22,484 bases of DNA from an uncultured Eubacteriales bacterium. GTDB lineage: Bacteria > Bacillota > Clostridia > Oscillospirales > Ruminococcaceae. The stretch is taken from positions 1 through 22,484 of the forward strand of contig CABUOE010000013.1 of assembly GCA_902493155.1 (NCBI GenBank), written 5' to 3'. The notes beneath the pieces were generated by a model. That model did not search any database and was not told where the DNA came from. It saw only the letters and a list, made by a program, of their open reading frames with translations. Below are positions 12,902 through 20,629 of the stretch, piece after piece (within the stretch, counting starts at the first letter, position 1; each line of letters starts with the position of its first letter). Position numbers and translations under genes: made by a program.

Positions 12902-12930
12902 ATTATAAACCATATGTTAGGTTTTGTCAA
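12902..12930 (-). promoter_or_regulatory. perfect-consensus sigma-A promoter of the paralog 1-2 unit
   Basis: -35 TTGACA (12930-12925), 17-base spacer, -10 TATAAT (12907-12902). All twelve positions match consensus. It is 59 bases before the chosen start. Confidence 0.85.
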
Positions 12931-12956
12931 TATATTTTTCTTTTTTGCAGCAATAC

Positions 12957-12984
12957 AAAAAGCGGCGGATAAACCGCCGCTTTT
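12957..12984 (-). terminator. rho-independent terminator of the carboxyltransferase operon
   Basis: Minus-strand AAAAGCGGCGG / CCGCCGCTTTTT stem with a TTTAT loop region and a following T-run. It lies 20 bases after the oadA stop. Confidence 0.88.
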
Positions 12985-13003
12985 CGCGTTTCAATGCAAT
13001 TAA

Positions 13004-14401
13004 TTACACCGGATGAACCTGATTTTCGAAATCTGCGCGTTCGCCGTCAATATGATATTTCTTGTTGCGGCGTTTCTCAAAGAATTTCAGCGCGACCTGG
13101 CCAAACTGGGCATAGCTCAGAACATCCTCGTCCTGCTCGACCCACTCGGCGCACTCCATGCGGAGTTTATCCAACTCAGGAGCCAGCAAATCCGCCGGGC
13201 GGCAGGTGATGGGTTCCTCGTCACCGATGATCTTCTTGCGGAACTCGTCGGAGATGGGGGCAGGGGTCTTGCCGTATTCGCCTTTGACGAGGCCTTTAAA
13301 TTCCTTGGTGACCATTTTATACCGCTCGCCGGTGATGACGTTAAAGACAGCCTGGGTTCCGACGATCTGAGAGGTGGGGGTAACCAGAGGGGGGTAACCA
13401 GCGTCTTTGCGCACTCTCGGAACTTCCTTCATAACCTCTTCCAGCTGGTCTTCCTTGCCCGCCTGTTTGAGCTGGGACAGAAGGTTCGACAGCATCCCGC
13501 CAGGAACCTGATAAATCAAGGCATTGGCATCGGTAGCCAACATCTTGGGATCCAGAAGGCCGGAATCGATGTATTTTTTGCGGAGCTTCATAAAATAGTC
13601 GCGAATAACAGTCAACTGCTTCAGGTCAAGGCCGGTATCGTACTCGGTGCCCTGCAATGCCGCGACCATGGCCTCGGTGGGAGCGTGGGAAGTGCCCAGC
13701 GCCAACGGAGACATAGCGGTGTCGATGATGTCGGCGCCGTTTTCAATACCTTTTAAGAGGCACATGGAAGCCAAACCCGAGGTATAATGAGTGTGGAGCT
13801 GAATCGGGATTTTAACCGCTTCTTTCAAAGCTTTGGTCAGCTCGGCAGTCTTATAGGGAGTCAGCAGAGCCGCCATATCCTTGATGCAGATGGAGTCGGC
13901 GCCCTGGGATTCAATCTGTTTGGCGTAATTCACATAATAATCGGTGGTGAAGATATCGCCGGTGGTGTAGGAAATCGCCACCTGAGCGTGAGCGCCTTCT
14001 TTTTTCGCCGCCTTGATAGCAGTATCCAGGTTGCGGATATCGTTCAATGCGTCGAAAATACGGATGATGTCGATGCCGTTGGCGACAGATTTCTGGACGA
14101 AATACTCCAAAACGTCGTCAGCGTAGTGGCGGTAGCCCAGCATGTTCTGTCCGCGGAAGAGCATCTGCAGCTTGGTGTTGGGCATCTCCTTGCGGATAAT
14201 GCGCAGTCTCTCCCAGGGGTCCTCGTCCAAAAAGCGCAGGCAAGCGTCAAAGGTCGCGCCGCCCCAAACCTCGGCAGAGTAGTACCCTACTTTATCCATT
14301 TCGCCCAAAATCGGACGCATTTCATCCGTGGTCATTCTGGTTGCAATCAGGGACTGGTGCGCGTCTCGAAGGACGGTTTCTGTAACTTTTACTTTAGCCA
14401 T
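13004..14401 (-). CDS. oadA: OadA / transcarboxylase 5S-type carboxyltransferase subunit
   Basis: A 465-aa TIM-barrel carboxyltransferase that moves CO2 between biotin and pyruvate/oxaloacetate. The N-terminal signature TETVLRDAHQSL holds the metal ligand Asp13. The lysine expected to be carbamylated is Lys174 in CIKDMAALL, and metal ligands His203 and His205 lie in LHTHYTSG. The product stops after the conserved C-terminal helical domain and lacks a fused biotin domain; the carrier is encoded separately just upstream. ATG 14401 has AAGGAGG. It is last in a three-gene operon with the biotin carrier and an acyl-CoA-type carboxyltransferase, and ends in a strong terminator. Without oadB/oadG genes nearby, use as the pyruvate-side half of a soluble transcarboxylase is as likely as a sodium-pump role. 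Confidence 0.93.
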   Translation of the reverse strand: MAKVKVTETVLRDAHQSLIATRMTTDEMRPILGEMDKVGYYSAEVWGGATFDACLRFLDEDPWERLRIIRKEMPNTKLQMLFRGQNMLGYRHYADDVLEYFVQKSVANGIDIIRIFDALNDIRNLDTAIKAAKKEGAHAQVAISYTTGDIFTTDYYVNYAKQIESQGADSICIKDMAALLTPYKTAELTKALKEAVKIPIQLHTHYTSGLASMCLLKGIENGADIIDTAMSPLALGTSHAPTEAMVAALQGTEYDTGLDLKQLTVIRDYFMKLRKKYIDSGLLDPKMLATDANALIYQVPGGMLSNLLSQLKQAGKEDQLEEVMKEVPRVRKDAGYPPLVTPTSQIVGTQAVFNVITGERYKMVTKEFKGLVKGEYGKTPAPISDEFRKKIIGDEEPITCRPADLLAPELDKLRMECAEWVEQDEDVLSYAQFGQVALKFFEKRRNKKYHIDGERADFENQVHPV

Positions 14402-14467
14402 CTCTGGTCCTCCTTATTTGAATTGTCGAGCGGAAATTCCCGCCCGCTGCGGCATTCCAGCCTTCTG

Positions 14468-14851
14468 TTATGCAATGACGATCAGCGCGTCGTTGGCATT
14501 GACGGAGTCGCCTTTTTTAGCGGTAATAGAGGCAATTTTACCTGCTACGGGAGCAACAATGTCGTTTTCCATCTTCATTGCTTCCAGCACGATGACGACC
14601 TGGCCTCTTTCGACGGTGTCGCCTACGTTGACTTTTACGTCCATGATGGTGCCGGGCATGGGAGCCTTCACGTCGGTTCCGCCTGCGGGAGCGGCAGGTG
14701 CAGGAGCAGCGGGTGCTGCTGCGGGGGCCGGAGCGGCGGGAGCGGCAGCAGGGGCAGCCACAGGAGCTGCGGCAGCAGGTGCCGCGCCGTTAACTTCCTC
14801 AACAGCGACGTCGTAACCTTTTCCATTGACAGTTATATTAAATCTTCTCAT
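14468..14851 (-). CDS. biotin carboxyl carrier protein (GcdC/MmdC/1.3S type)
   Basis: A 127-aa mobile carrier that shuttles carboxybiotin between the two carboxyltransferase subunits. The N-terminus (RRFNITVNGKGYDVAVEEV) is a typical docking segment. Residues about 22-56 are a flexible Ala/Pro linker. The C-terminal biotinyl domain has the exact motif EAMKMEN with biotinylated Lys93. The start ATG 14851 has a weak AAAGG site. It is the middle gene of the operon, 49 bases after the upstream subunit and 66 bases before oadA. A biotin ligase must be supplied from elsewhere. Confidence 0.95.
   Translation of the reverse strand: MRRFNITVNGKGYDVAVEEVNGAAPAAAAPVAAPAAAPAAPAPAAAPAAPAPAAPAGGTDVKAPMPGTIMDVKVNVGDTVERGQVVIVLEAMKMENDIVAPVAGKIASITAKKGDSVNANDALIVIA
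14678..14788 (-). repeat. low-complexity Ala/Pro linker coding region
   Basis: GC-rich GCN and CCN codons encode the swinging-arm linker of the biotin carrier. Its length may vary between strains by slippage. Confidence 0.7.
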
Positions 14852-14900
14852 GATTCACAAAACCTTTCTTTCAAAATTTCGGTTTCTATCGATATACTCC

Positions 14901-16265
14901 TTAGTTGGAGTGTTTCTTGGGAAGTTTGTTGACCCGTTTGCTGGCCAGCATGTCGAGAGCGGTGATAATTGCGTCTCTGGTGTCGGCCGGAGCGACGACG
15001 TCTTCAATGAGGGAAGCTTTCGCCGCCTCATAGGGGCTTGCCATGGTGTCGATGTACTCTTCTGCCAGCTCGTCGCGGCGCTTGTCCAGATCCTCTGCGC
15101 CTTTCAGCTTGTCGTGCCAGAAGAACTCAACGGCGGTGTGGGGTTCCAGCGCAGAAATCACAGCCGTGGGCCATGCGATACGGACATCGGCGCTGCCGAA
15201 AGCGACGCCAGCTGCTCCGATGGCATTGCCAACATAAACGGTGACTTTTGCTGTGGTGGCGTCCGCATAAGCGTGGGCCAGTTTCGCGGCTTCAGAGACA
15301 CCCTGGGCTTTCAGCTCGTTGCAGCAGCAGTAGCCTTCGGTGTCCACCAAAGAAACGACGGCCAAGTTAAAGCAATCACAGAAGCGTACAAAAGAGGCGA
15401 TCTTTTCGCTGGATTTGGAGCCAAGCTTGCCTTTGGCGGCAACAAGGCCCACGGTATTTCCGCCGATGGAAGCGAGAGCGGTGTATGCGGCTTTGCCGTA
15501 ATCCGCTCTGAGCTCGGTAACGGAACCCAAATCGCAGATGAGTTCAGCCATCTCGTTCATCGCTTTGCTGTCGTCAATGGAAGCGGCACTCGGATTCATC
15601 GTTCCTTCGGCGATGGGCGCGATGGAGATGTTGTTGAGCGGAAGCATCGAAACGATGTCCCGCGCTCTCAGCACGGCGGATTTTGCGTCTTTTTCGACGA
15701 TGTGAGCTGCGCCGACTTTAGCGGCCGCCTCTGCGGAAACGTCGCCGTTTGCATCGGAGAGGTAAAGCGCCGCGTCTTCAGCCATGACCACAATGTCAGC
15801 GGAAGCCGCCATCATGGCGCTGATGCCGGTACAGCTTCCCGCCACCACAGAAATCTGGGGGACGACGCCGGAAAGGTTGTTTGCTGTCGAAAGGATCTTG
15901 CCGTAAGCGCCCAAAATCTCAGGGCCTTCGGAGAGTTTCGCCCCATTGGAATCGTAAATCGCCACAACAGGAGAACCGTTTTTGACGGCCAGCTCATAGA
16001 TTTTCGCGATTTTCTCGGCGTGAAGTCTGGAAACCGCGCCGCCCATAACGGTGACGTCCTGGGAGAAGGCGTAAACAACGCTTTCCTCCACCATGCCGTA
16101 ACCAGTTACAACGCCGACGCCTTCACTGCCGTTTGCCACAAAGGAGTCCAGCTCAACGAAGGTGTTCTCGTCAAAAAGAGCCTCCATTCTTTCGCGGGCA
16201 GGAGACGCCTTTTTGCAAGCAGCTTTCATTTCCTCAAGCTTATTAAGCTTGGCTTGTAAGTTCAT
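14901..16265 (-). CDS. divergent acyl-CoA carboxylase-type carboxyltransferase (MmdA/PccB-like), 454 aa
   Basis: A two-domain crotonase-fold carboxyltransferase, expected to exchange a carboxyl group between biotin and an acyl-CoA. The start is placed at ATG 16265 (MNLQAKLNKLEE); a longer frame runs through the leader and is rejected. Typical family landmarks are ARERMEALFDENTFVELD, VVTGYG, FSQDVTVMGGAVS and the late IAWPTAVI. Both oxyanion regions deviate: DSNGAKLSEG (105-114) where PccB/MmdA have DSGGAR, and AGSCTGISA (142-150) where they have a GGA-type loop. In the C-half, DTEGYCCCNELK (308-319) replaces the usual PGFLPG segment, and AIGAAGVAF replaces AYGGAY. It is about 50-60 residues shorter than usual PccB. 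The first gene of the operon, it has its own promoter, a leader of about 120 bases and a weak GGGGGC ribosome site. The acyl-CoA substrate cannot be read from the sequence. Confidence 0.85.
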   Translation of the reverse strand: MNLQAKLNKLEEMKAACKKASPARERMEALFDENTFVELDSFVANGSEGVGVVTGYGMVEESVVYAFSQDVTVMGGAVSRLHAEKIAKIYELAVKNGSPVVAIYDSNGAKLSEGPEILGAYGKILSTANNLSGVVPQISVVAGSCTGISAMMAASADIVVMAEDAALYLSDANGDVSAEAAAKVGAAHIVEKDAKSAVLRARDIVSMLPLNNISIAPIAEGTMNPSAASIDDSKAMNEMAELICDLGSVTELRADYGKAAYTALASIGGNTVGLVAAKGKLGSKSSEKIASFVRFCDCFNLAVVSLVDTEGYCCCNELKAQGVSEAAKLAHAYADATTAKVTVYVGNAIGAAGVAFGSADVRIAWPTAVISALEPHTAVEFFWHDKLKGAEDLDKRRDELAEEYIDTMASPYEAAKASLIEDVVAPADTRDAIITALDMLASKRVNKLPKKHSN

Positions 16266-16391
16266 TATATTGCCCCCATTTCTATCTGCTCGGCCGAAAC
16301 GGCGGTTCCAGCCTTCTTTGAATACAGAAATTGAAGAAAATGGAGCCTGTCCCAAGAGACTTCTTCCATAATCCTCAAATTCACCCATTGT

Positions 16392-16420
16392 ATTATACTA
16401 CAACGTGAAAAAAATAACAA
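16392..16420 (-). promoter_or_regulatory. sigma-A type promoter of the carboxyltransferase operon
   Basis: -35 TTGTTA (16420-16415), 17-base spacer, -10 TATAAT (16397-16392). It sits only 19 bases after the stop of the preceding gene on the same strand. No terminator hairpin separates them, so read-through from the scpA-rluB operon is possible. Confidence 0.72.
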
Positions 16421-16438
16421 TATCTTTTTTGGTATTTC

Positions 16439-16789
16439 TTAGGACATTTTACATTTCTTACAATTATATAAAAAGTCCTTTAGTGAATTTACGCAATTTT
16501 GTCCGTCCACCGGAACCATGAGGGCCTTGAGCGTCTCTTTGTCGATGTTTTCCGAGAACTTGGCCCGGTTGACGTTTGCTTCCATCACATAGGCGAACAC
16601 TGCCCGCAGCAGCCCGTCGAATAAATCCATGCTGCCTCCGTCTTTGAGTTCTTCGATGATGACGCAGTCGTGATCCTTATGGTATTTGCAGTATCCCAGC
16701 AAACCCGTCCCGTCCAAAGCGATATAGTACATCCCGCCCTGAAGTTCCGGAAAATTATCTCCGTCGTTTAACGGCCTTAAATGAAGCAT
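16439..16789 (-). CDS. small hypothetical protein, 116 aa (GNAT-like in part)
   Basis: ATG 16789 has a good AAAGGAGAGG site and lies inside the end of rluB, overlapping it by 35 bases in another frame. The N-terminal half has a beta-rich pattern (MYYIALDGTGLLGYCKY, DCVIIEELKDGG) and a helix DLFDGLLRAVFAYVMEANVN. This recalls the first half of an N-acetyltransferase fold, but the acetyl-CoA loop is not evident. The C-terminus ends in NCKKCKMS with two cysteines. Function not recognised. It is the last gene of the site-2-protease/scpAB/dac operon. Confidence 0.75.
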   Translation of the reverse strand: MLHLRPLNDGDNFPELQGGMYYIALDGTGLLGYCKYHKDHDCVIIEELKDGGSMDLFDGLLRAVFAYVMEANVNRAKFSENIDKETLKALMVPVDGQNCVNSLKDFLYNCKKCKMS

Positions 16790-17549
16790 GTTTTTCCTCT
16801 CCTTTGATGGTTTTGCGTGCTACGCGGCCCGCCGTTTCCAGCAGCATATCCACTTCGTCCTTGGAAAGCTCCCGCCAGGCGCCGGGTTTGAGCATTCCGA
16901 GCTTTATGGGCCCCACCGAAATCCGTTTGAGCCGCGCCACTGTTAAATTTACTGCCCCGCACATTTTGCGCACCTGGCGGTTGCGGCCTTCGGTGATAGT
17001 GATGAGCATGACGGTGCGCCCCTGTTCCTCGGTGACGATTTTGACCTCGGCGGGATTTGTCATTCGACCGTCGATCTCCACTCCTTCGCTGAGGCGGATC
17101 ATCTGCTCGTCCGACACCGGCTCCCGGACGGTTACCCGGTAGCATTTGGGCACCTGATAGGCGGGGTGCATCATAATGTTTGCAAATTCCCCGTCGTTTG
17201 TAAAGAGCAAAAGTCCCTCGGAGTTTAAATCGAGCCTTCCCACCGGATAAACCCGGTCGGGAGCGTCCTCTACAAGCTCTGAAACGCACTTACGGCCCCG
17301 CTCATCCGACATGGCCGTCAGATAACCGCGGGGCTTATGAAGCATGATGTATACGTTCTGGCGGCGGTTGCGGGACTTTAACCGCTCCCCGTCCACCAGC
17401 ACGATGTCTTTTGAGGGATTGATTTTCTGTCCGATGACCGCCTTGTGGCCGTTGACCTTGACTCTTCCCTCTTCAATCAATTCCTCCGCTTTTCTCCGGG
17501 AGCAAAGTCCGCTTTCCGCGATGACTTTTTGCAGCCTGATTCCATCCAT
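16755..17549 (-). CDS. rluB: rRNA pseudouridine synthase, RluB/RsuA family
   Basis: A 264-aa enzyme that turns a uridine in ribosomal RNA (probably 23S) into pseudouridine. The start is placed at ATG 17549 (MDGIRLQKVIAESG) with AAAGGA upstream; the long open frame beyond it is non-coding. The N-terminal S4 RNA-binding domain covers about 1-60 (RLQKVIAESGLCSRRKAEEL). The catalytic Asp lies in VYPVGRLDLNSEGLLLFTND. The segment TEGRNRQVRKM is a family signature. It lies 35 bases after the carboxypeptidase gene in one operon. Confidence 0.94.
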   Translation of the reverse strand: MDGIRLQKVIAESGLCSRRKAEELIEEGRVKVNGHKAVIGQKINPSKDIVLVDGERLKSRNRRQNVYIMLHKPRGYLTAMSDERGRKCVSELVEDAPDRVYPVGRLDLNSEGLLLFTNDGEFANIMMHPAYQVPKCYRVTVREPVSDEQMIRLSEGVEIDGRMTNPAEVKIVTEEQGRTVMLITITEGRNRQVRKMCGAVNLTVARLKRISVGPIKLGMLKPGAWRELSKDEVDMLLETAGRVARKTIKGEEKHASFKAVKRRR

Positions 17550-17584
17550 TTTTTGATTTCCTTTCTGTCCGTTTGGGAGGGGAA

Positions 17585-18763
17585 CTATTTTCTCCATCCC
17601 GCAAACCAGCCTTTGATTTTGTCCCAAAAACTCGTTTCCGGGACCCATTCGTCTGCTGCCACCGTCTCTTTTGCTGTGAGAGGCGCGGATTTTAAAAGTT
17701 CTCCGTTTAAGTAGTAGCGCACTTCGCCGATATAGTCCCCCTCCTGAACCGGCGCGTATAAAAACGGCTGAGAGACGATCTTCATCTCGATTTTTGCGGC
17801 GTCCTCCGACGTCACCGACGCTTTGGGTACTACCTGGATCATGGGCGTCACCTGATCGGAAACGCCGCCCACTACCGGAATTTTCCCGGTTATTTCGCCG
17901 CTCAGTTCCATCGGCTGAACTTGGGAAAACCCGTAATCCAGCATCTTGCGGTGGTCCTCCCAATCGCTGGGCGCTTTGATGGTGACGCAAATAAGGGTGA
18001 CTCCGTCCCTCTCCGCCGCCGACACAAGACAGCGTCCCGCTTTTTTGGTAAAGCCTGTTTTGACTCCGATGCAGTCGGGGTAACTCTTTAACAGCTTGTT
18101 GTGGTTAGAAAGCCACCGATCATAGGGGGGATTTCCATAAGAGAGCTTCATGCTCTTCTGGGAGCAGATGGCGCTGAAATCCGGGTTTTGGAGCGCCGCT
18201 CTCGCGAGCTTTGCCATATCCAGCGCCGTAGAGTAATGGTTCTGAGCGTCCAGTCCCGACGGTGTGACGAAATTTGAGTCCTTCATGCCGATCTGGGCGG
18301 CCCGCTTGTTCATCATAATGGCGAATTCGTCAAGGGAACCGCCTACCTTTATAGCCGCCGAGTTGGCCGCGTCGTTTCCCGAAGCCAAAAGCATCCCTGC
18401 CGCCAAAGTCCGCAGCGTCACCTGATCCCCCTCCTGAAGACCCATCGACGTCCCCTCCACCTTAATGGCGTTTGGGTCCACCGTAAAATAGGTGTCCAGA
18501 TTGGAGGCTTCCAAAGTGAGAAGCGCCGTCATAATTTTCGTGGTGCTTGCAATGGGGAGACGTTCCTCCCCGTTTTTGACGTAAATAACGCGGCCGCTGT
18601 CCGCTTCGATGAGAGCCGCCGAATGGGCGGACACCCCCAAAGCGTCCGACTGGGCCACCTCTACTGCTTCCTCCTGTTCATTTTCAGCGAATACGCCCGC
18701 GGGGAAGCAGACTGCCGCCCCAATGCAGAGCGACAGAACAAAACACAATACTTTCTTATTCAT
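17585..18763 (-). CDS. D-alanyl-D-alanine carboxypeptidase (DacF/DacB-like)
   Basis: A 392-aa S11 peptidase that removes terminal D-Ala from peptidoglycan precursors. The start is placed at ATG 18763 (MNKKVLCFVLSL), with AGGTGG upstream; the frame extends 15 codons further without a good site. The signal peptide likely ends after GVFA (residue 26). The catalytic motifs are complete: STTK with Ser73, SGN at 128-130, KTG at 235-237. After the beta domain the last residues (SFWDKIKGWFAGWRK) form an amphipathic membrane anchor, as in PBP5-like enzymes. In spore formers, Dac proteins of this operon context often act in spore cortex or envelope remodelling; that link is inference. It follows gerW by 50 bases. 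Confidence 0.94.
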   Translation of the reverse strand: MNKKVLCFVLSLCIGAAVCFPAGVFAENEQEEAVEVAQSDALGVSAHSAALIEADSGRVIYVKNGEERLPIASTTKIMTALLTLEASNLDTYFTVDPNAIKVEGTSMGLQEGDQVTLRTLAAGMLLASGNDAANSAAIKVGGSLDEFAIMMNKRAAQIGMKDSNFVTPSGLDAQNHYSTALDMAKLARAALQNPDFSAICSQKSMKLSYGNPPYDRWLSNHNKLLKSYPDCIGVKTGFTKKAGRCLVSAAERDGVTLICVTIKAPSDWEDHRKMLDYGFSQVQPMELSGEITGKIPVVGGVSDQVTPMIQVVPKASVTSEDAAKIEMKIVSQPFLYAPVQEGDYIGEVRYYLNGELLKSAPLTAKETVAADEWVPETSFWDKIKGWFAGWRK

Positions 18764-18813
18764 GAAACCACCTGCCACTTCATCATATGCGAAGGGCAGG
18801 CCGTTCATGTGGA

Positions 18814-19251
18814 TTATTCTGCTTTTTCGGAAGCTTTCTCAGCGTCCCCGGCGGATTTCTTGCCGTTTTTCCCAGATTTGTCGTCTTTGTTTTTGCTGAA
18901 AGCATCGGACACCTTGTCGATGATGTCGGGCACCGAGTTGACGATCTTGTCGGCGGTGTTGGACGAAGTGGCCAGCTGCAACAGCTTCACATCGCCGTCT
19001 TTTACCACCAAAAATCCCAACGGCTGCAAGGTGACGCCTGCGCCGCTTCCGCCGCCAAAGGTCTCTTTCGGGTCTTTGGTGGGCAGGTCGGAGCCGCCGG
19101 ACGCAAATCCAAAGGTGACTTTTGAAACCGGGATAATGGTGGTGCCGTCAGGGGTTGTGATGGGGTTGCCGACGATGGTGTTTACGTCTACCATTTCCTT
19201 GATCTTCTGCATGGTTACGCCCATTAAGCCTTGAATCGGATGTTCTGCCAT
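18814..19251 (-). CDS. gerW: GerW/YtfJ family sporulation protein
   Basis: A 145-aa protein of the YtfJ family, known in Bacillus as GerW, which affects spore germination. The start is placed at ATG 19251 (MAEHPIQGLMG), with AGGAGG eight bases upstream; an in-frame TTG earlier is too close to that site. Conserved marks are NTIVGNPI, TIIPVSKVTFGFASGG, and the Gly-rich GGGSGAGVTLQPLGFLVV. The C-terminus is a charged Lys/Asp/Glu tail. It begins two bases after the stop of the DUF2953 gene, a pairing that recurs in spore-forming Firmicutes (ytfI-ytfJ). Confidence 0.92.
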   Translation of the reverse strand: MAEHPIQGLMGVTMQKIKEMVDVNTIVGNPITTPDGTTIIPVSKVTFGFASGGSDLPTKDPKETFGGGSGAGVTLQPLGFLVVKDGDVKLLQLATSSNTADKIVNSVPDIIDKVSDAFSKNKDDKSGKNGKKSAGDAEKASEKAE

Positions 19252-19253
19252 AA

Positions 19254-19967
19254 TCAATTCCTCCTATTATCTCCGGCGGCCGTCTCCCGCTTCTGAGAGA
19301 CGCCCCCGGAACCTCTGTGTAAATCTTCTTTTTTATTGGCCGCGTTTTCTCTCGCTCTTCGGAAAGTATTCACCAATAATCCCCAGCCCATGCGCAGGCC
19401 GGCCCAAATTGCGGATAAAACGCGGATTTTTACCTTAAAAAACACCGTCTGGTCGGTGTGATCCTGCAAAAAGTTGCAGGTAATGGCGACCCGGTTTACC
19501 TTGACGGTCATCAGGTTCCGGAGAGCTGCCAGTCCCCCGTAGACAAATGCGGAAATCTTTCCGTAGAGCACGGCGGTTTCAGCGGCGTCCTCCCCGCCCA
19601 CCGTAATGTCGATGGAAAGTGCGGTGATCCGCACCCGCTTCATCAGGTCTTTAAAGGGCGGCCAAACGGATTTTATAATGTCTAGCACCAGAAAGACGGT
19701 TTCTTTGATATCGCCCTTTTCGATTTTCTTTTCCGCCTTGGGGTTTGCCTTTTTCTGCTCTTTCTTGATGCCTTTTTTAACGGCCTTGCTCCCCTTTTTG
19801 ACGTCTTCTTCCTCTTCATCAGAAACGGGAAGCAATGTATAACGGAATTTCCCCACACCAACAGTGATGGTCAAATCGTCGTCGTACTGCACCCGGAAGG
19901 TGATACTCAGGGACAGCAAAATGCAAAACAGCAGCAAAATCGAACCGAAAATAATCCATCCGACCAT
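19254..19967 (-). CDS. DUF2953 (YtfI-like) membrane-anchored protein
   Basis: A 237-aa protein with a single N-terminal membrane helix (GWIIFGSILLLFCILLSLSI), a beta-rich domain, and a very basic Lys/Glu segment (about 60-86). Then come conserved blocks such as ITVGGEDAAETAVLYGKISA and KVNRVAITCNF, and a basic tail. It matches the DUF2953 family encoded next to gerW in spore formers. Its role is not known. It lies 32 bases after scpB. Confidence 0.85.
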   Translation of the reverse strand: MVGWIIFGSILLLFCILLSLSITFRVQYDDDLTITVGVGKFRYTLLPVSDEEEEDVKKGSKAVKKGIKKEQKKANPKAEKKIEKGDIKETVFLVLDIIKSVWPPFKDLMKRVRITALSIDITVGGEDAAETAVLYGKISAFVYGGLAALRNLMTVKVNRVAITCNFLQDHTDQTVFFKVKIRVLSAIWAGLRMGWGLLVNTFRRARENAANKKEDLHRGSGGVSQKRETAAGDNRRN

Positions 19968-19999
19968 GCCATCCCCCCTTCCCTGTCATTGGATGCCGA

Positions 20000-20608
20000 T
20001 TATTCGGTGGTTTCTCTTTCCGCCGCATCGGTATTTTCCCCGGCTTCCGGCAGCGGCTCGGTCTCCATCAAAAGCTGTTCGCCCTCGTCCTCCTCTTCAT
20101 CGGAGGGAAGATTCGGAAGATCTCCCAGATTCGTCAGCCCAAAGCACCGCAGAAAATTGGCCGTCGTCCGGTAGGTCAGCGGCCTGCCGGGGACATTGAG
20201 CCTTCCCGCTTCCTCGACGAGGCCCTTTTCCACCAGATTATTGACAACCTGTCCGCTTTCTACACCGCGGACCTGCTCCACAAAGCTTTTGGTAACCGGC
20301 TGGTTGTAGGCTACAATGGCCAAAACCTCCATAGCGGCGTTTGAAAGCGGCGCGTTTTTCTTCATAGCCGCCACTGAAACGATGAGCTGCTCGTACTGGG
20401 CCTTGCTGCAAAGCTGAACCTTATCGTCTAAAAAGCGCAGCTCGATACCACGCTCCGACGAAGTCAGCGACTGCTGATATTCCAAAAGTTGCTGCCGGAC
20501 AGCAGCCTTGTCAATCTGTAAGCCTTCCGCCAGCCGCTCGATCTCCACCGGTTCCCCGCAGGCGAACAAGATAGCCTCCAGGGCGCCGAAATACTGGTTT
20601 TCGCTCAT
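20000..20608 (-). CDS. scpB: segregation and condensation protein B
   Basis: A 202-aa subunit of the SMC-ScpAB condensin that compacts and separates chromosomes. Two winged-helix domains are visible, with the signatures LEAILFACGEPVEIERLA in the first and EVLAIVAYNQPVTKSFVEQV with VRGVES in the second. The end of the core (GRPLTYRTTANFLRCFGL) is typical. An acidic tail of about 40 residues follows. ATG 20608 lies 21 bases after scpA. Confidence 0.96.
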   Translation of the reverse strand: MSENQYFGALEAILFACGEPVEIERLAEGLQIDKAAVRQQLLEYQQSLTSSERGIELRFLDDKVQLCSKAQYEQLIVSVAAMKKNAPLSNAAMEVLAIVAYNQPVTKSFVEQVRGVESGQVVNNLVEKGLVEEAGRLNVPGRPLTYRTTANFLRCFGLTNLGDLPNLPSDEEEDEGEQLLMETEPLPEAGENTDAAERETTE

Positions 20609-20629
20609 AACTTCCCCCTGTGTCTTCCT

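Noticed and set aside
13787..14932. Long + strand frame with Ser/Gly/Cys-rich repeats over oadA and the biotin carrier
   Set aside because: The repeats are the antisense of the Ala/Pro linker of the biotin carrier.
14826..16259. Long + strand frame (477 codons) over the acyl-CoA carboxyltransferase gene
   Set aside because: Antisense shadow of a recognised gene; no ribosome site, no family resemblance, and composition typical of reversed coding DNA.
17550..17990. Upstream extension of the rluB frame
   Set aside because: The extra 147 residues are the other-frame shadow of the carboxypeptidase gene; the RluB family begins at the chosen ATG with a ribosome site.
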